In this document: in pieces, positions 24,801 through 33,013 of the stretch
How the letters are laid out: every line of letters starts with the position of its first letter
Numbering within the stretch: the stretch's first letter is position 1
Made by a program: the position numbers and the translations under genes
From: Bradyrhizobium neotropicale
Lineage (GTDB): Bacteria > Pseudomonadota > Alphaproteobacteria > Rhizobiales > Xanthobacteraceae
NCBI RefSeq assembly: GCF_001641695.1
Contig: NZ_LSEF01000036.1
Span: forward strand, 1-64,000
DNA: 64,000 nucleotides
Direction of reading: 5' to 3'
The notes under the pieces: model-generated
What the model was told of the DNA's origin: nothing
The model's database searches: none
The model's input: only the letters and a program-made list of their open reading frames with translations

Positions 24801-27466
24801 GCGCGCTCGACCTCGGCCGAGGTCATCTTGAGCTGGGCGTTGACGTCGGAGGAGACCGTCATCAGCGACTGCTGGGCAGTGCGCGCACCGGTCTGGATGG
24901 TCTCGCTGGTGTTGACCACGAGGTTCGTGAGCGAGCGCTCGGCGTCCTCGACGTGCGAGCGGATCGCGGTGGAGATCATCTCGGAGCGAGACATCAGGTC
25001 GTCGCTGGCCTGGCGTCCGCTGCTCTCGATGCGGCCGGCGACGGCCTCGACACGTGAGCCGAGCAGGTCCTCGAACTGGGCCACGCGGACGTCGATGTCG
25101 TTGGCGACCGAACCGACCTTGGTCTCGATGGCGTGGTGGATCTCCTGGAAGCGCGCCGTGACGGTGTCGGTCAGGTGCAGGCTGCGGCCGTCAATGGTCT
25201 CGGTGACGCCGGCGATACGGCGGTCGACCGCTTCGATCGCCTGCGCGGTGCCGTCCGTGAGCGTCGAGGTCAGGAGGGTGAGGCGCGTATCGATCGACTG
25301 CACGGCCTGCGATGCGCCGTTGGTCAGTGTGGCCGTCAGATGGGTGAGGCGGGCGTCGATGGAATCGAGCGCCTGCGATGCGCCCCCGGTGAGCGTCGTC
25401 GTGAGGTGGGTCAGCCGCGTATCGATCGACTGGATCGTCTGCGAGGCGCCGTCGGTGAGCGACGTCGCAAGGTGGGTGAGGCGGGAGTCGATCGACTGGA
25501 TCGCCTGCGTGGCGCCGTCAGTCAGCGACGTCGCCAGCGTGTCGAGGCGGCTGTCGATGGTGTCGGTGACTGCCCTCGCACGGGTATCGAACGACTGTTC
25601 GAGCAGTCCGACGCGGCCGCCGAGCTGGTCGTCGAAGGTCTTGATGTGGCCGTCGATGGTGGAGTCGAGATTTGCGATCTTGCTGTTGAGCGAGGTGTCG
25701 AGGTTGCTGACGCGTTCGCCCAGCGTGGTCTCGAACTGCACCAGGCGCTGGTCGAGCGCCGCGGTGATCTGGCCGCTGTTGGAGGTGACGCGGGTGTCGA
25801 AATTCTCGACATAGGTCTTCAGGCTCTCGGCGATGTCCTGCGTGCGCTGACCCATGCGATCGACGATCTCGCCGCCGAAGGTCTTCACGGTGCGGTCGAA
25901 CTCGGAGATGTGGCGCGTGATCAGCGCGCCCAGCGTGCCGGAGTCGCGGGCGAACTTCTCGACCAGCTCCGAGCCCTGGTTCTTCACCAGCTCGTCGAAC
26001 GCGCTCATCTGGAGCGACAGCGAGTCGTGTGCGGTCTCGGTCTGGCTCACGACCTTGGCGACCAGCGTGTTCACGGTGGCGTCGAGCGCCTCGCTGGCCT
26101 TGTCGCCGGAGGTCATGATCTGGCCGGCGAGCCGGTTGCCGGCGTCGTCGATCTTGGCGGACAGGTCGTTGCTGCGCAGCTCGAGCTCGAGCAGCAGCGA
26201 GTCGGACGAATTCTTCAGGGAGTCGTGCACCTGCTCGGTCCGCTCCGAGATGCCATCGACGATCGCGGCGGAGCGCTGCTCGAACTCGCCGGTGATGCGG
26301 TCGATGCGCTCGTTGAGCATCTCGTGGACGCGGTCGGCGAGGTCGACGAACTCGTCGTGGACGTGGCCGGTCTTGAAGTTGAGGCTGGTGGTCAGCCGCT
26401 CGCTGGCGTCGAGCACGGCGCGCGTGGTCTCGTTGCTGGCCTCCTCGAGGCGGTCGAGCAGGTCGCCGCCGCGCTCGCCGAGGGCGAGGATCATGTTGTC
26501 GCCGGCGTTGCTCAGTGCGCTCGTGATGTGGGCGCCGCGCTCTTCCAGAGCGCCGGTGATGCTCTTGGCGACCTCGTCGACACGCGAGGCGATCGCGTCC
26601 GAGATCAGCGCGATGTCGTGGCGCAGGTCGATCTGCACGCCCGAGATGGCGCTGCGGACCTGCTCGGCCTGGCCGACCAGGTTGTCGCGCTGATGCGCGA
26701 TGTCCTGGAGCAGGGCGCGAATGCGCACTTCATTGTCGGAATAGGCGCGTTCCAGCGCCGCGACCTCGTTGGCGACCAGGGTCTCGAGCTCGCCGGCGCG
26801 CGCGATCGCGCGCTCGATGCCGTCGCCCATGGCCGCGACCTCGCGGCGGATCGCCTGGCCGACGGTGACCATGGAGTCGGAGGCGGAGCCTTCCGGCTCG
26901 GAGAAGCGCATCGCCACCTGCGCCATTGCCTGCGCGATCATGCGCATTTCCTGGCCGCGCCAGACGAGGCTCGCGAGGAAGTAGAACAGCATGATCGGCG
27001 CGAAGAACATCGCGATCAGGCCGGCGATGACCAGCACGCCGCCGCTCTGGCCCATGGCGGCCTGGATCGAGGGCAGGAAGCCGACGCTCAGCGCAGCGCA
27101 GGCCGCGAGCCAGATGCCGGCGAACACGGTCGCGAAGGTGTACACGCTGCGGGCAGGGCGGCCCTTCTGCAGCGCCTGGAGCAGCTGGCCGATGGTCTCG
27201 CGGTCGTCATTGGCCGCACGGTGCGAGGTGCGCGGCTCCTCGATCGGCTCGAACACCGCGCGCTCGTTGGCGGCCGGACGCGGCTCGAAGGCGGGATCGT
27301 CGAACACGGGAGGCGCTGGCGGTGGCACGGGAGGCACCGCGTCGCTCCGCGCTGCAGATGCAGCGCGGCTGGTATCGGCAGCCGTGTCGCTGATGTTCAG
27401 GGCTTCCTGGATCGCAGAGAGTGCCACCTCAGTGGGGTCTTTGACCTTCTTGGGAGTGTTCGCCAT
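21818..27466 (-). CDS. Giant membrane-anchored hendecad coiled-coil protein, likely growth pole ring (GPR)-type
   Basis: An 1,882-aa protein. Residues 1-105 are Pro/Ala-rich and cytoplasmic. Two membrane helices follow at about 107-131 and 143-168. From residue 288 to about 1370 the chain follows a nearly uninterrupted 11-residue periodicity, including five near-identical 22-residue units (634-743) and nine 44-residue units (857-1252). Further coiled coil runs to about 1690. A Gln/Pro/Ala linker leads to a conserved C-terminal domain (about 1770-1882, MWDRYQRGENKAFTKRLYTP). Size, N-terminal membrane anchor and apolipoprotein-like repeats match the Agrobacterium GPR protein (about 2,100 aa), which forms a ring at the growing pole and is needed for rod shape. 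Orthology is inferred. A CtrA-type box lies about 180 bases upstream. Confidence 0.85.
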   Translation of the reverse strand: MANTPKKVKDPTEVALSAIQEALNISDTAADTSRAASAARSDAVPPVPPPAPPVFDDPAFEPRPAANERAVFEPIEEPRTSHRAANDDRETIGQLLQALQKGRPARSVYTFATVFAGIWLAACAALSVGFLPSIQAAMGQSGGVLVIAGLIAMFFAPIMLFYFLASLVWRGQEMRMIAQAMAQVAMRFSEPEGSASDSMVTVGQAIRREVAAMGDGIERAIARAGELETLVANEVAALERAYSDNEVRIRALLQDIAHQRDNLVGQAEQVRSAISGVQIDLRHDIALISDAIASRVDEVAKSITGALEERGAHITSALSNAGDNMILALGERGGDLLDRLEEASNETTRAVLDASERLTTSLNFKTGHVHDEFVDLADRVHEMLNERIDRITGEFEQRSAAIVDGISERTEQVHDSLKNSSDSLLLELELRSNDLSAKIDDAGNRLAGQIMTSGDKASEALDATVNTLVAKVVSQTETAHDSLSLQMSAFDELVKNQGSELVEKFARDSGTLGALITRHISEFDRTVKTFGGEIVDRMGQRTQDIAESLKTYVENFDTRVTSNSGQITAALDQRLVQFETTLGERVSNLDTSLNSKIANLDSTIDGHIKTFDDQLGGRVGLLEQSFDTRARAVTDTIDSRLDTLATSLTDGATQAIQSIDSRLTHLATSLTDGASQTIQSIDTRLTHLTTTLTGGASQALDSIDARLTHLTATLTNGASQAVQSIDTRLTLLTSTLTDGTAQAIEAVDRRIAGVTETIDGRSLHLTDTVTARFQEIHHAIETKVGSVANDIDVRVAQFEDLLGSRVEAVAGRIESSGRQASDDLMSRSEMISTAIRSHVEDAERSLTNLVVNTSETIQTGARTAQQSLMTVSSDVNAQLKMTSAEVERALTAVGTGAANSILSSAREAQSTLVGASSEASNQIKALSADIDRTLSAAGAATAASILAGAREVQTTLVTASSDAANHVKTLTADVQRSLSMAGATTAEAITAGARDAQGTLIAASTETANQIKALSSDVQRSLSMAGTSTAETITAGAREAQTTLVTASSDAASQVKSLAVEVHRSLSQAGQSTAETITASARDAQSTLLAVSAEQTGQVRSLAAEMQRALATAGGATIEALTSGVREAQGTLISASTDAASQIKSLTTDIERTLTAVGADTASTILNSAREAQTSLTSTSADAASQIRTISTEIERALSTATTNATNDIQTSALNAQNALISASNEASSRVKSSSADVERSVLAASSSFGQAMTGKTDEIVTYVQQQADRLSNMIDAKRGALVDAIGSKTSQLTLDIDRVTSDALKSIETRGQSFSQTMMGNGSEVARTINAASEIATGAVSKSLKDLEQASRSAIDQSRQVSIAAVTEMQETSKILRTDTVALFERLREGNILLQEVLTGAHDNLNSLERALVTRVADFVSAMNDVTSRNGAATQNLEDQLNVFNTKTTRALQDLGELSTQFDAHGKALVDAASVVEQSNKNTTASLAERKQALESLVTTIDLRTADLDQRLSRFTGLLDESLAAAEERARDIARVVAETAGAGSAAITRQFEAVRSASEEEHRQTIEAMHDIYRQTTDEADAMFKQSTEKFSNLVSSMKQMAFEMHNELESTRNELRRGVLEMPQEAAESTAQMRKVIVDQIEALAELNRIVAQHGRGLDVSTAGRATAQRQEEPLLAAAVGGRSTETRTRESASASTLPPPDLGVPASRRTEAPPVAPGGNDQGRDGWLSDLLNRADTGPAAPAPVGREAQRGRAATPQQPQAPQNGGNPLESLSLDIGRLMDRNLASEMWDRYQRGENKAFTKRLYTPAGQKAFDEVARKYRADRNFKGTVDRYIAEFERLLDEVARDGRGPQELRSHLTSETGLVYTLLAHAAGRLG
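23711..24898 (-). repeat. Nine tandem 132-bp units encoding 44-residue repeats
   Basis: Within the giant gene, nine consecutive units of exactly 44 codons follow the pattern I-x-x-GAREAQ-TL--AS-DAA-Q-K-L--D--R-LS-AG--TAE-. The middle five or six are most alike. Each unit is four 11-residue periods, so copy changes keep helix phase. Confidence 0.9.
25238..25567 (-). repeat. Five tandem 66-bp units encoding 22-residue repeats
   Basis: Five consecutive units follow the pattern IDSRLTHLATSLTDGASQ-IQ, with a degenerate sixth beyond. The unit is two 11-residue periods and is in phase with the 44-residue array downstream. Confidence 0.9.
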
Positions 27467-27864
27467 GTTCAGTCCGAGCCCTCGTTACTTGTACACGCCC
27501 ACCGCGAGCCCCGCGCGCCACGCAAGCCCACAGACCGGATCATGCCGCTAAGGCGGATCGCCGAGCCGTCCCCACCCGAACGGCTTGTCCGCCAATTTCC
27601 GCAACATCCTATTGGCAGAGCGTCGCGAATGAAATGCCCGCGATTAAGACATTCTTAATCATCGTTAACAGGATCGGGCCGTAACGCCTTAGCATTAAAT
27701 GGAATTCTCCACGGAACTCGCCCGATTGCGGCAACTTTTCGTCAATAAACGGGCAGAATTACGCAAGAGGATCCAAACACTTCGTTAACCATTTCCATGC
27801 TTGGGTTGGGCAAAGCTCGCCGCTCGATCGGGGAGCGCCGCGCGATGCCGGGGGGCCTGTCGCC
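27467..27864. other. Divergent intergenic region with CtrA-type sites
   Basis: This region of 398 bases lies between the giant gene and the Hpt gene. The part 27640-27800 is clearly more A/T-rich than its surroundings and holds a TTAA-N7-TTAA box (27644-27658). A TTAACCAT half-site lies at 27785-27792. No credible coding frame of family character was found. Confidence 0.6.
27642..27660. promoter_or_regulatory. CtrA-type box TTAA-N7-TTAA within a palindrome
   Basis: TTAA at 27644-27647 and TTAA at 27655-27658 are separated by exactly seven bases, the CtrA consensus spacing. The site is embedded in a dyad GATTAAGA-CAT-TCTTAATC. It lies 178 bases before the giant coiled-coil gene and 205 bases before the Hpt gene, so either could be the target. 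Confidence 0.55.
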
Positions 27865-28239
27865 ATGACGCCTGAACTGCAACGGATGGATTGGATGCCT
27901 TCGCCGCCGCTTGCACCCCTCGAAAGCCCCCTTGACCTCGACCAGCTCGCACGCATGACGCTCGGCGATGCCGAGCTGGAACAGGAAGTGCTCGCGATGT
28001 TCGCCGAGCAGTCGGTCCGCCTGATCGCCGCGATGGCGGCGCTGCCGGCCGAGGCGGGCGCGCTCGCCCACAAGCTCAAGGGGTCCGCGCGCGGGATCGG
28101 CGCCTTTGCGGTGGCCGATGCCGCCGCCGGCCTCGAGGCCGCGATCCGGACCGGCGTCAACCCGTCCAGCGCCTTCGCCGCGCTGAAAGAGGCGGTGGCC
28201 GAGGTCCGCGCCGCCATCGAGGCGAACCGCAAGGCCTGA
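27865..28239 (+). CDS. Hpt domain phosphotransfer protein
   Basis: A 124-aa single-domain histidine phosphotransfer protein. The phospho-acceptor is H69 in LAHKLKGSARGIGAF, the standard Hpt motif, on a four-helix bundle formed by residues about 25-120. There is no kinase or receiver domain of its own, so it should shuttle phosphate between a hybrid kinase and a regulator. The partner is not in the immediate neighbourhood; the nearest hybrid kinase (17518) has its own regulator. The short N-terminal leader before residue 24 may be longer than real, since ATG codons occur at 27886 and 27895. Confidence 0.88.
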   Translation: MTPELQRMDWMPSPPLAPLESPLDLDQLARMTLGDAELEQEVLAMFAEQSVRLIAAMAALPAEAGALAHKLKGSARGIGAFAVADAAAGLEAAIRTGVNPSSAFAALKEAVAEVRAAIEANRKA

Positions 28240-28353
28240 GCCGAGATCCCGCGGGGACCCGTGGCTGTGCGCACTAGCGCAGGCCGGATCGACCCGTTAT
28301 AGGACAGCCCGGACCCTCCCTTATTCCAAGAAATCCCGGCAGCACGAGCACAC

Positions 28354-28674
28354 ATGGCCAAGATTCACTTCATCGACCACAAGGGTGAAACCCGCACGGT
28401 GGACATCGAGAACGGCGCGACCGTGATGGAAGCCGCCATCCGCAACAGCATTCCCGGGATCGAGGCCGAATGCGGCGGCGCCTGTGCCTGCGCGACCTGC
28501 CATGTCTATGTCGATGAAGCCTGGCGCGAGAAGGTCGGCAGCCCGACGCCGATGGAAGAGGACATGCTCGACTTCGGGTTCGACGTGCGCCCGAACTCAC
28601 GTCTGTCCTGTCAGATCAAGGTGAGCGACGAGCTCGACGGGCTCGTGGTCTCGACGCCGGAGCGCCAGGCCTAA
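28354..28674 (+). CDS. [2Fe-2S] ferredoxin, adrenodoxin/FdVI type
   Basis: A 106-aa soluble ferredoxin. The cluster ligands are C40, C46 and C49 in [11 protein letters not shown] and C86 in RLSCQI, the spacing of the vertebrate-type/FdVI group rather than plant type. The C-terminal LVVSTPERQ is also typical. These proteins carry electrons to cytochromes P450, Rieske oxygenases or Fe-S assembly. A thioredoxin-reductase-like ferredoxin-NADP reductase lies 660 bases away with one gene between; I recall the same grouping in Rhodopseudomonas palustris (PuxB region), which suggests a redox pair. Confidence 0.93.
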   Translation: MAKIHFIDHKGETRTVDIENGATVMEAAIRNSIPGIEAECGGACACATCHVYVDEAWREKVGSPTPMEEDMLDFGFDVRPNSRLSCQIKVSDELDGLVVSTPERQA

Positions 28675-28687
28675 TTCTGCTCGACCA

Positions 28688-29155
28688 TCAAATGCTCGGC
28701 AGCGCGACCTCGATGCCGCGCTTGTGCCAGGGTCTGAGCTTCTCGATGATCTCGGCGGTGAGGGGCGCCGGCCGCCGCGTTGCCTCGTCGAGCATGACGC
28801 CGACTGACGTCGCCGACGCGATGCACTTTCCTTCCGAAAAAACGACCTGCTCGAAGGTCACAGAGGTCCGGCCCAGTTTCACGACGCCGAGGCCGAGCTC
28901 GATGGTGTTGGGCCAGTGTAGCTCGGCGCGGAAATGGATGTCGAGCCGCACCATGATCCAGGCGAGGCCCGGCGGCGTCAGCCCGTATTGCGGGCTCTTC
29001 ATCAGCGTGACGCGGCCGGTCTCGAAATAGGTGGCATAGACCGCGTTGTTGACGTGCTGGTTGGGATCGAGATCGCCGAAGCGCACGTTGTCGCTGAGCC
29101 GGTAGGGGAAGTCCTCCAGTCGCGGCGTCGTGTCGAGGCGGGTTGGCGCGTTCAC
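28688..29155 (-). CDS. Acyl-CoA thioesterase, 4HBT/YbgC-like hotdog fold
   Basis: A 155-aa single hotdog-domain protein. The active-site pattern DLDPNQHVNNAVYATYFE (D--x--H-V-N-N) is that of 4-hydroxybenzoyl-CoA thioesterase-like and FcbC/YbgC enzymes, with the strand VRLDIHFRAEL following. It probably hydrolyses short or medium acyl-CoA; the substrate is not readable. It is convergent with the ferredoxin gene and divergent from the reductase gene. Confidence 0.85.
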   Translation of the reverse strand: MNAPTRLDTTPRLEDFPYRLSDNVRFGDLDPNQHVNNAVYATYFETGRVTLMKSPQYGLTPPGLAWIMVRLDIHFRAELHWPNTIELGLGVVKLGRTSVTFEQVVFSEGKCIASATSVGVMLDEATRRPAPLTAEIIEKLRPWHKRGIEVALPSI

Positions 29156-29272
29156 CGATTGATCTCCGTCATATCGTTAGCTCTTACAGCCCAGTTATCC
29201 TGCCCCGGCAAGTAGGCTGCGTGCGGGGCGCTCCCGCTTTTATGCCTTCCCTGATCCATCCCCGTTGGCTAG

Positions 29273-30364
<1,092 letters not shown>

Positions 30365-30470
30365 GCTGCCGGGGCGGGGAGGCGATACCCCATGTTTCTG
30401 GTGCTGGAACCGTTCGCGAAATCGCCGTAGTCTGCGGCCACTCCAGTCGTGGCTTAGCAAGGTGATCATA

Positions 30471-31061
30471 ATGCGGAATCTCTTTCCCGGCTTTCGGCTG
30501 CTCTCGCTCCTCACGCTCGCTCTCGCGCTCGGCGCGGTGCGCCCGGCTTCGGCGCAGACGCCTGAGCCCACCGCTGCGGGCCTCTGGCAGAAGATCGAGG
30601 ACGGCAGGCCGGTGGGATGGTTTCTCTTCATCGACCACAACGGGGTCTTCGAAGGCGTGATCGCCAAGACCTTCCCGCGCCCCGGCGACGATCCGAACGA
30701 GACCTGCGCCAAGTGCGCGGACGACCGCAAGAACGCGCCGATCCTCGGCATCTCCTTCGTGCGCAACATGAAGCGCGAGGGCTTGAAGTACGAGGGCGGC
30801 AACGTGCTCAATCCGCGCGACGGCAACATCTGGAAGGCCAACATGAAGGTCAGCCCGGACGGGCAGACGCTGACCTTGCGCGGCTATCTCGGCATCTCGC
30901 TGCTCGGCAAGGACGAGACCTGGACCCGCCTGCCGGACACCAACATGGCGCAGATCGATCCGGCCATCATCGCCAAATATCTCCCCGCCCAAGCCGCCGC
31001 CGCGAAACCGCCGGCACCTGCGGCGAAGAAGGGCGGCGCGATGATGGCGCCGAAGCAGTAA
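30471..31061 (+). CDS. Secreted DUF2147 family protein
   Basis: A 196-aa exported protein. The signal peptide covers residues 1-28 (ending ASAQ). The DUF2147 fold follows: [26 protein letters not shown], then [23 protein letters not shown] and the closing [16 protein letters not shown]. The two cysteines in CAKC may form a disulfide. The tail is a Lys/Ala/Pro-rich extension. The ATG at 30471 follows AAGGTGATC and begins the signal peptide. Its function is unknown; such proteins are often periplasmic and have a lipocalin-like shape. Confidence 0.85.
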   Translation: MRNLFPGFRLLSLLTLALALGAVRPASAQTPEPTAAGLWQKIEDGRPVGWFLFIDHNGVFEGVIAKTFPRPGDDPNETCAKCADDRKNAPILGISFVRNMKREGLKYEGGNVLNPRDGNIWKANMKVSPDGQTLTLRGYLGISLLGKDETWTRLPDTNMAQIDPAIIAKYLPAQAAAAKPPAPAAKKGGAMMAPKQ

Positions 31062-31398
31062 CGTACGCCCGCGCCTGTTGCGTCTTCACCGCCGTTAGCC
31101 TCACACGTCGCAGTCATTCCCCGCGAAAGCGGGGAAACGGTGCTTCCATATTCCTTGCACAGTCTCTGGAATGCTGGAGCGCCCTCCCGTGTGCGCAATT
31201 GCAGCCACACCAGCCCGAAGACGAATGCCGGGCGTGCCTTGCGCCAGTAGTTCCCCGGAATGCACCTTGGCTCCGGATTTGCAAAGCTGTCCCAAAGCCG
31301 TTGGGGAAACGAGTCGCTGTCGCGGCGCCTGACGCTTTCGGCACAGACGGCGGGCGGTGTTGTCCCTTGCGGCGGTGATCTTGATCCGCGGAGACGAC
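31062..31398. other. Gene-free stretch with one hairpin repeat
   Basis: No convincing gene was found in these 337 bases. A hairpin TTCCCCGC-GAAA-GCGGGGAA occupies 31117-31136, part of a CATTCCCCGCGAAAGCGGGGAA-type dispersed sequence known from Bradyrhizobium. The remainder has a mixed, possibly decayed character. Confidence 0.5.
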
Positions 31399-31755
31399 AT
31401 GAGACTTGCAAGACCGTACGCGGTAATGCTGCTCGGCTTGACGACGCTGCCGGCGACATCGGCGCTCGCGCGTGACGACGGGCGCTATGCCAACTCGCCG
31501 CTCAAACCCTGGTTCGAGAGCCTCCACAGCGAATACGGGCAGTGCTGCTCGGACGCCGACGGCTACATCGTTGCCGACGTCGACTGGGAATCCGATCGCG
31601 GCCACTACCGGGTGCGCATCGACAGCGAATGGGTCACGGTGCCTGACGGCGCCGTCATCACCGAGGCGAACAAGATCGGGCGCACCATGGTGTGGAAGCA
31701 CTATATCGACGGCCACCCGCGCGTGCGCTGCTTCATGCCGGGCAGCATGACCTGA
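31399..31755 (+). CDS. Small secreted protein of unknown function (118 aa)
   Basis: Residues 1-25 form a signal peptide (MRLARPYAVMLLGLTTLPAT, ending ALA). The mature part is acidic and compact with a cysteine pair in YGQCCSDADGYI and a third cysteine in VRCFMPG. It contains several Tyr/Trp positions (DVDWESDRGHYRVRIDSEW). Proteins of this look are frequent in Bradyrhizobium, but I know no function. The ATG at 31399 has CGGAG upstream. It is convergent with the AraC gene, 29 bases away. Confidence 0.75.
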   Translation: MRLARPYAVMLLGLTTLPATSALARDDGRYANSPLKPWFESLHSEYGQCCSDADGYIVADVDWESDRGHYRVRIDSEWVTVPDGAVITEANKIGRTMVWKHYIDGHPRVRCFMPGSMT

Positions 31756-31784
31756 GGGGGCGAGATCCCGACTGCCACGGCAGG

Positions 31785-32765
31785 CTAGCGCAGGCGGAGG
31801 GCGGCGTGACGGATGTCCGATGGCGTGGCGTTGTAGGCGCGCCGGAACGTGCGGTTGAAATAGGACAGTTCGCTGAAGCCGCAATCGAATGCGATCACGC
31901 TGATCGTCAGTGCCGCAAAATCCGGGTCGCGCAACATGCGCAAGGCGCGCTCGAGCCGGCGGGCGAGGACGAACTCGGAGAAGGTCGTGCCGTCGCGTTC
32001 GAACAGCTTCTGGACGTAGCGCGGCGTCACGCCGTGCCGCAAGGCAATGGTCGCAGCAGAGAGGTCGCCGTCGCCGACGCGTTCGCGGATCTCCGCCTTG
32101 ATCGATTGCAGCCGTGCGGCGGCAACGCCGCGTTGCCGCGCCTCGTGCGCCGCATCGGCATTGGCGCCGATCGCAAGTGCCGCGAGATCCACGATGTGGT
32201 TCGCGGCGGCCTTCGCCAGCTCGACCTCGAGCGGGCCGCTCTCGTGCAAGGTCTGCACGTAGCGGATCAGGAGCTGCAGCGCGCCGTTCTCGGCCGGGAT
32301 CTGCCGCGCATAGGCGGCGCCGAGATCCGGGACGAGCGCCGAGACTTCCGGCCGCGGCAGCACGACGGTGATGAAGCTGCCGAAGCTGTGCATCGTGCTC
32401 ACCGAGGGATCGGTGCCTGATATCACCGAGGCGGTGCCGGGCCGGCAGATGATCTCGCGGCCAAGTTGCTGCGTGGTGGCAGCTCCACTCATCAGCATCG
32501 ACAATCCGAAGCCGTCCCTGGCGCGGGCAAGGTGTTGCCGCGTGGCGTGATAGTGCGCAGGTGATCGCGATCCCGAGACCAGCCCGACGCCGGGCAGCCC
32601 CTGAAAGGTCACGCTTGCATGAAACGGCTCGTCGCCGATCGGCTCGATGTCGACGCTCGCGATGTTGCGCCCATAGAGCTCGCGCCACATTGCGAGGCGC
32701 TGGCGGGCCGGAAATGCGTCAGTCGATGCTTGAGCGGGCGAGAAGAACGGCGGAGGCGAGGTCAT
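31785..32765 (-). CDS. AraC-family transcriptional regulator
   Basis: A 326-aa regulator. The N-terminal AraC_binding_2 domain (about 15-190) includes WRELYGRNIASVDIEPIGDEPFHASV. The C-terminal double HTH (about 220-326) includes ALRHGVTPRYVQKLFERDGTTFSEFVLARRLERA and the signature SVIAFDCGFSELSYFNRTFRRAYNATPSDIR. It belongs to the group typified by regulators of aromatic or aldehyde catabolism. The ligand is unknown. It is divergent from the porin gene at 33014, with 248 bases between that could hold shared control sites. Confidence 0.92.
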   Translation of the reverse strand: MTSPPPFFSPAQASTDAFPARQRLAMWRELYGRNIASVDIEPIGDEPFHASVTFQGLPGVGLVSGSRSPAHYHATRQHLARARDGFGLSMLMSGAATTQQLGREIICRPGTASVISGTDPSVSTMHSFGSFITVVLPRPEVSALVPDLGAAYARQIPAENGALQLLIRYVQTLHESGPLEVELAKAAANHIVDLAALAIGANADAAHEARQRGVAAARLQSIKAEIRERVGDGDLSAATIALRHGVTPRYVQKLFERDGTTFSEFVLARRLERALRMLRDPDFAALTISVIAFDCGFSELSYFNRTFRRAYNATPSDIRHAALRLR

Positions 32766-33013
32766 GCTGCGTAGTCGTGATCCATCGTCCGGCAGTTCGA
32801 TGGCTTGGCCGCGTTGATAGCGGATTTTCGCGCCAATTCAATCGCGTTGATCCACTGTGGCCGCAATACATCGTCTGCCGGTAAAGCGAAAGGCGAGTTC
32901 GCTTCAGTCCCATCCAGTTCTTCCCAGTCCGAGCGCGTGACGGCCTCGCGCGGATAGGTGTTCGCTCTCGCGTCGAATTTGGCGCGATCGAAGCTGATTC
33001 TGGAGGAGTTGGA

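Noticed and set aside
23711..24898. Regular repeat considered as a CRISPR array
   Set aside because: The period is 132 bases without repeat/spacer alternation, and the units are in frame within a coding gene.
21257..25057. 1,266-codon open frame on the plus strand
   Set aside because: It runs antisense through the response regulator and the repeat-rich giant gene; high GC and the periodic codon pattern keep the frame open. Its protein is Arg/Gly/Leu-rich low complexity without any family feature.
25133..27658. 841-codon plus-strand frame antisense to the giant gene
   Set aside because: Same reason: a shadow of the coiled-coil repeats, with no ribosome site and no recognisable domain.
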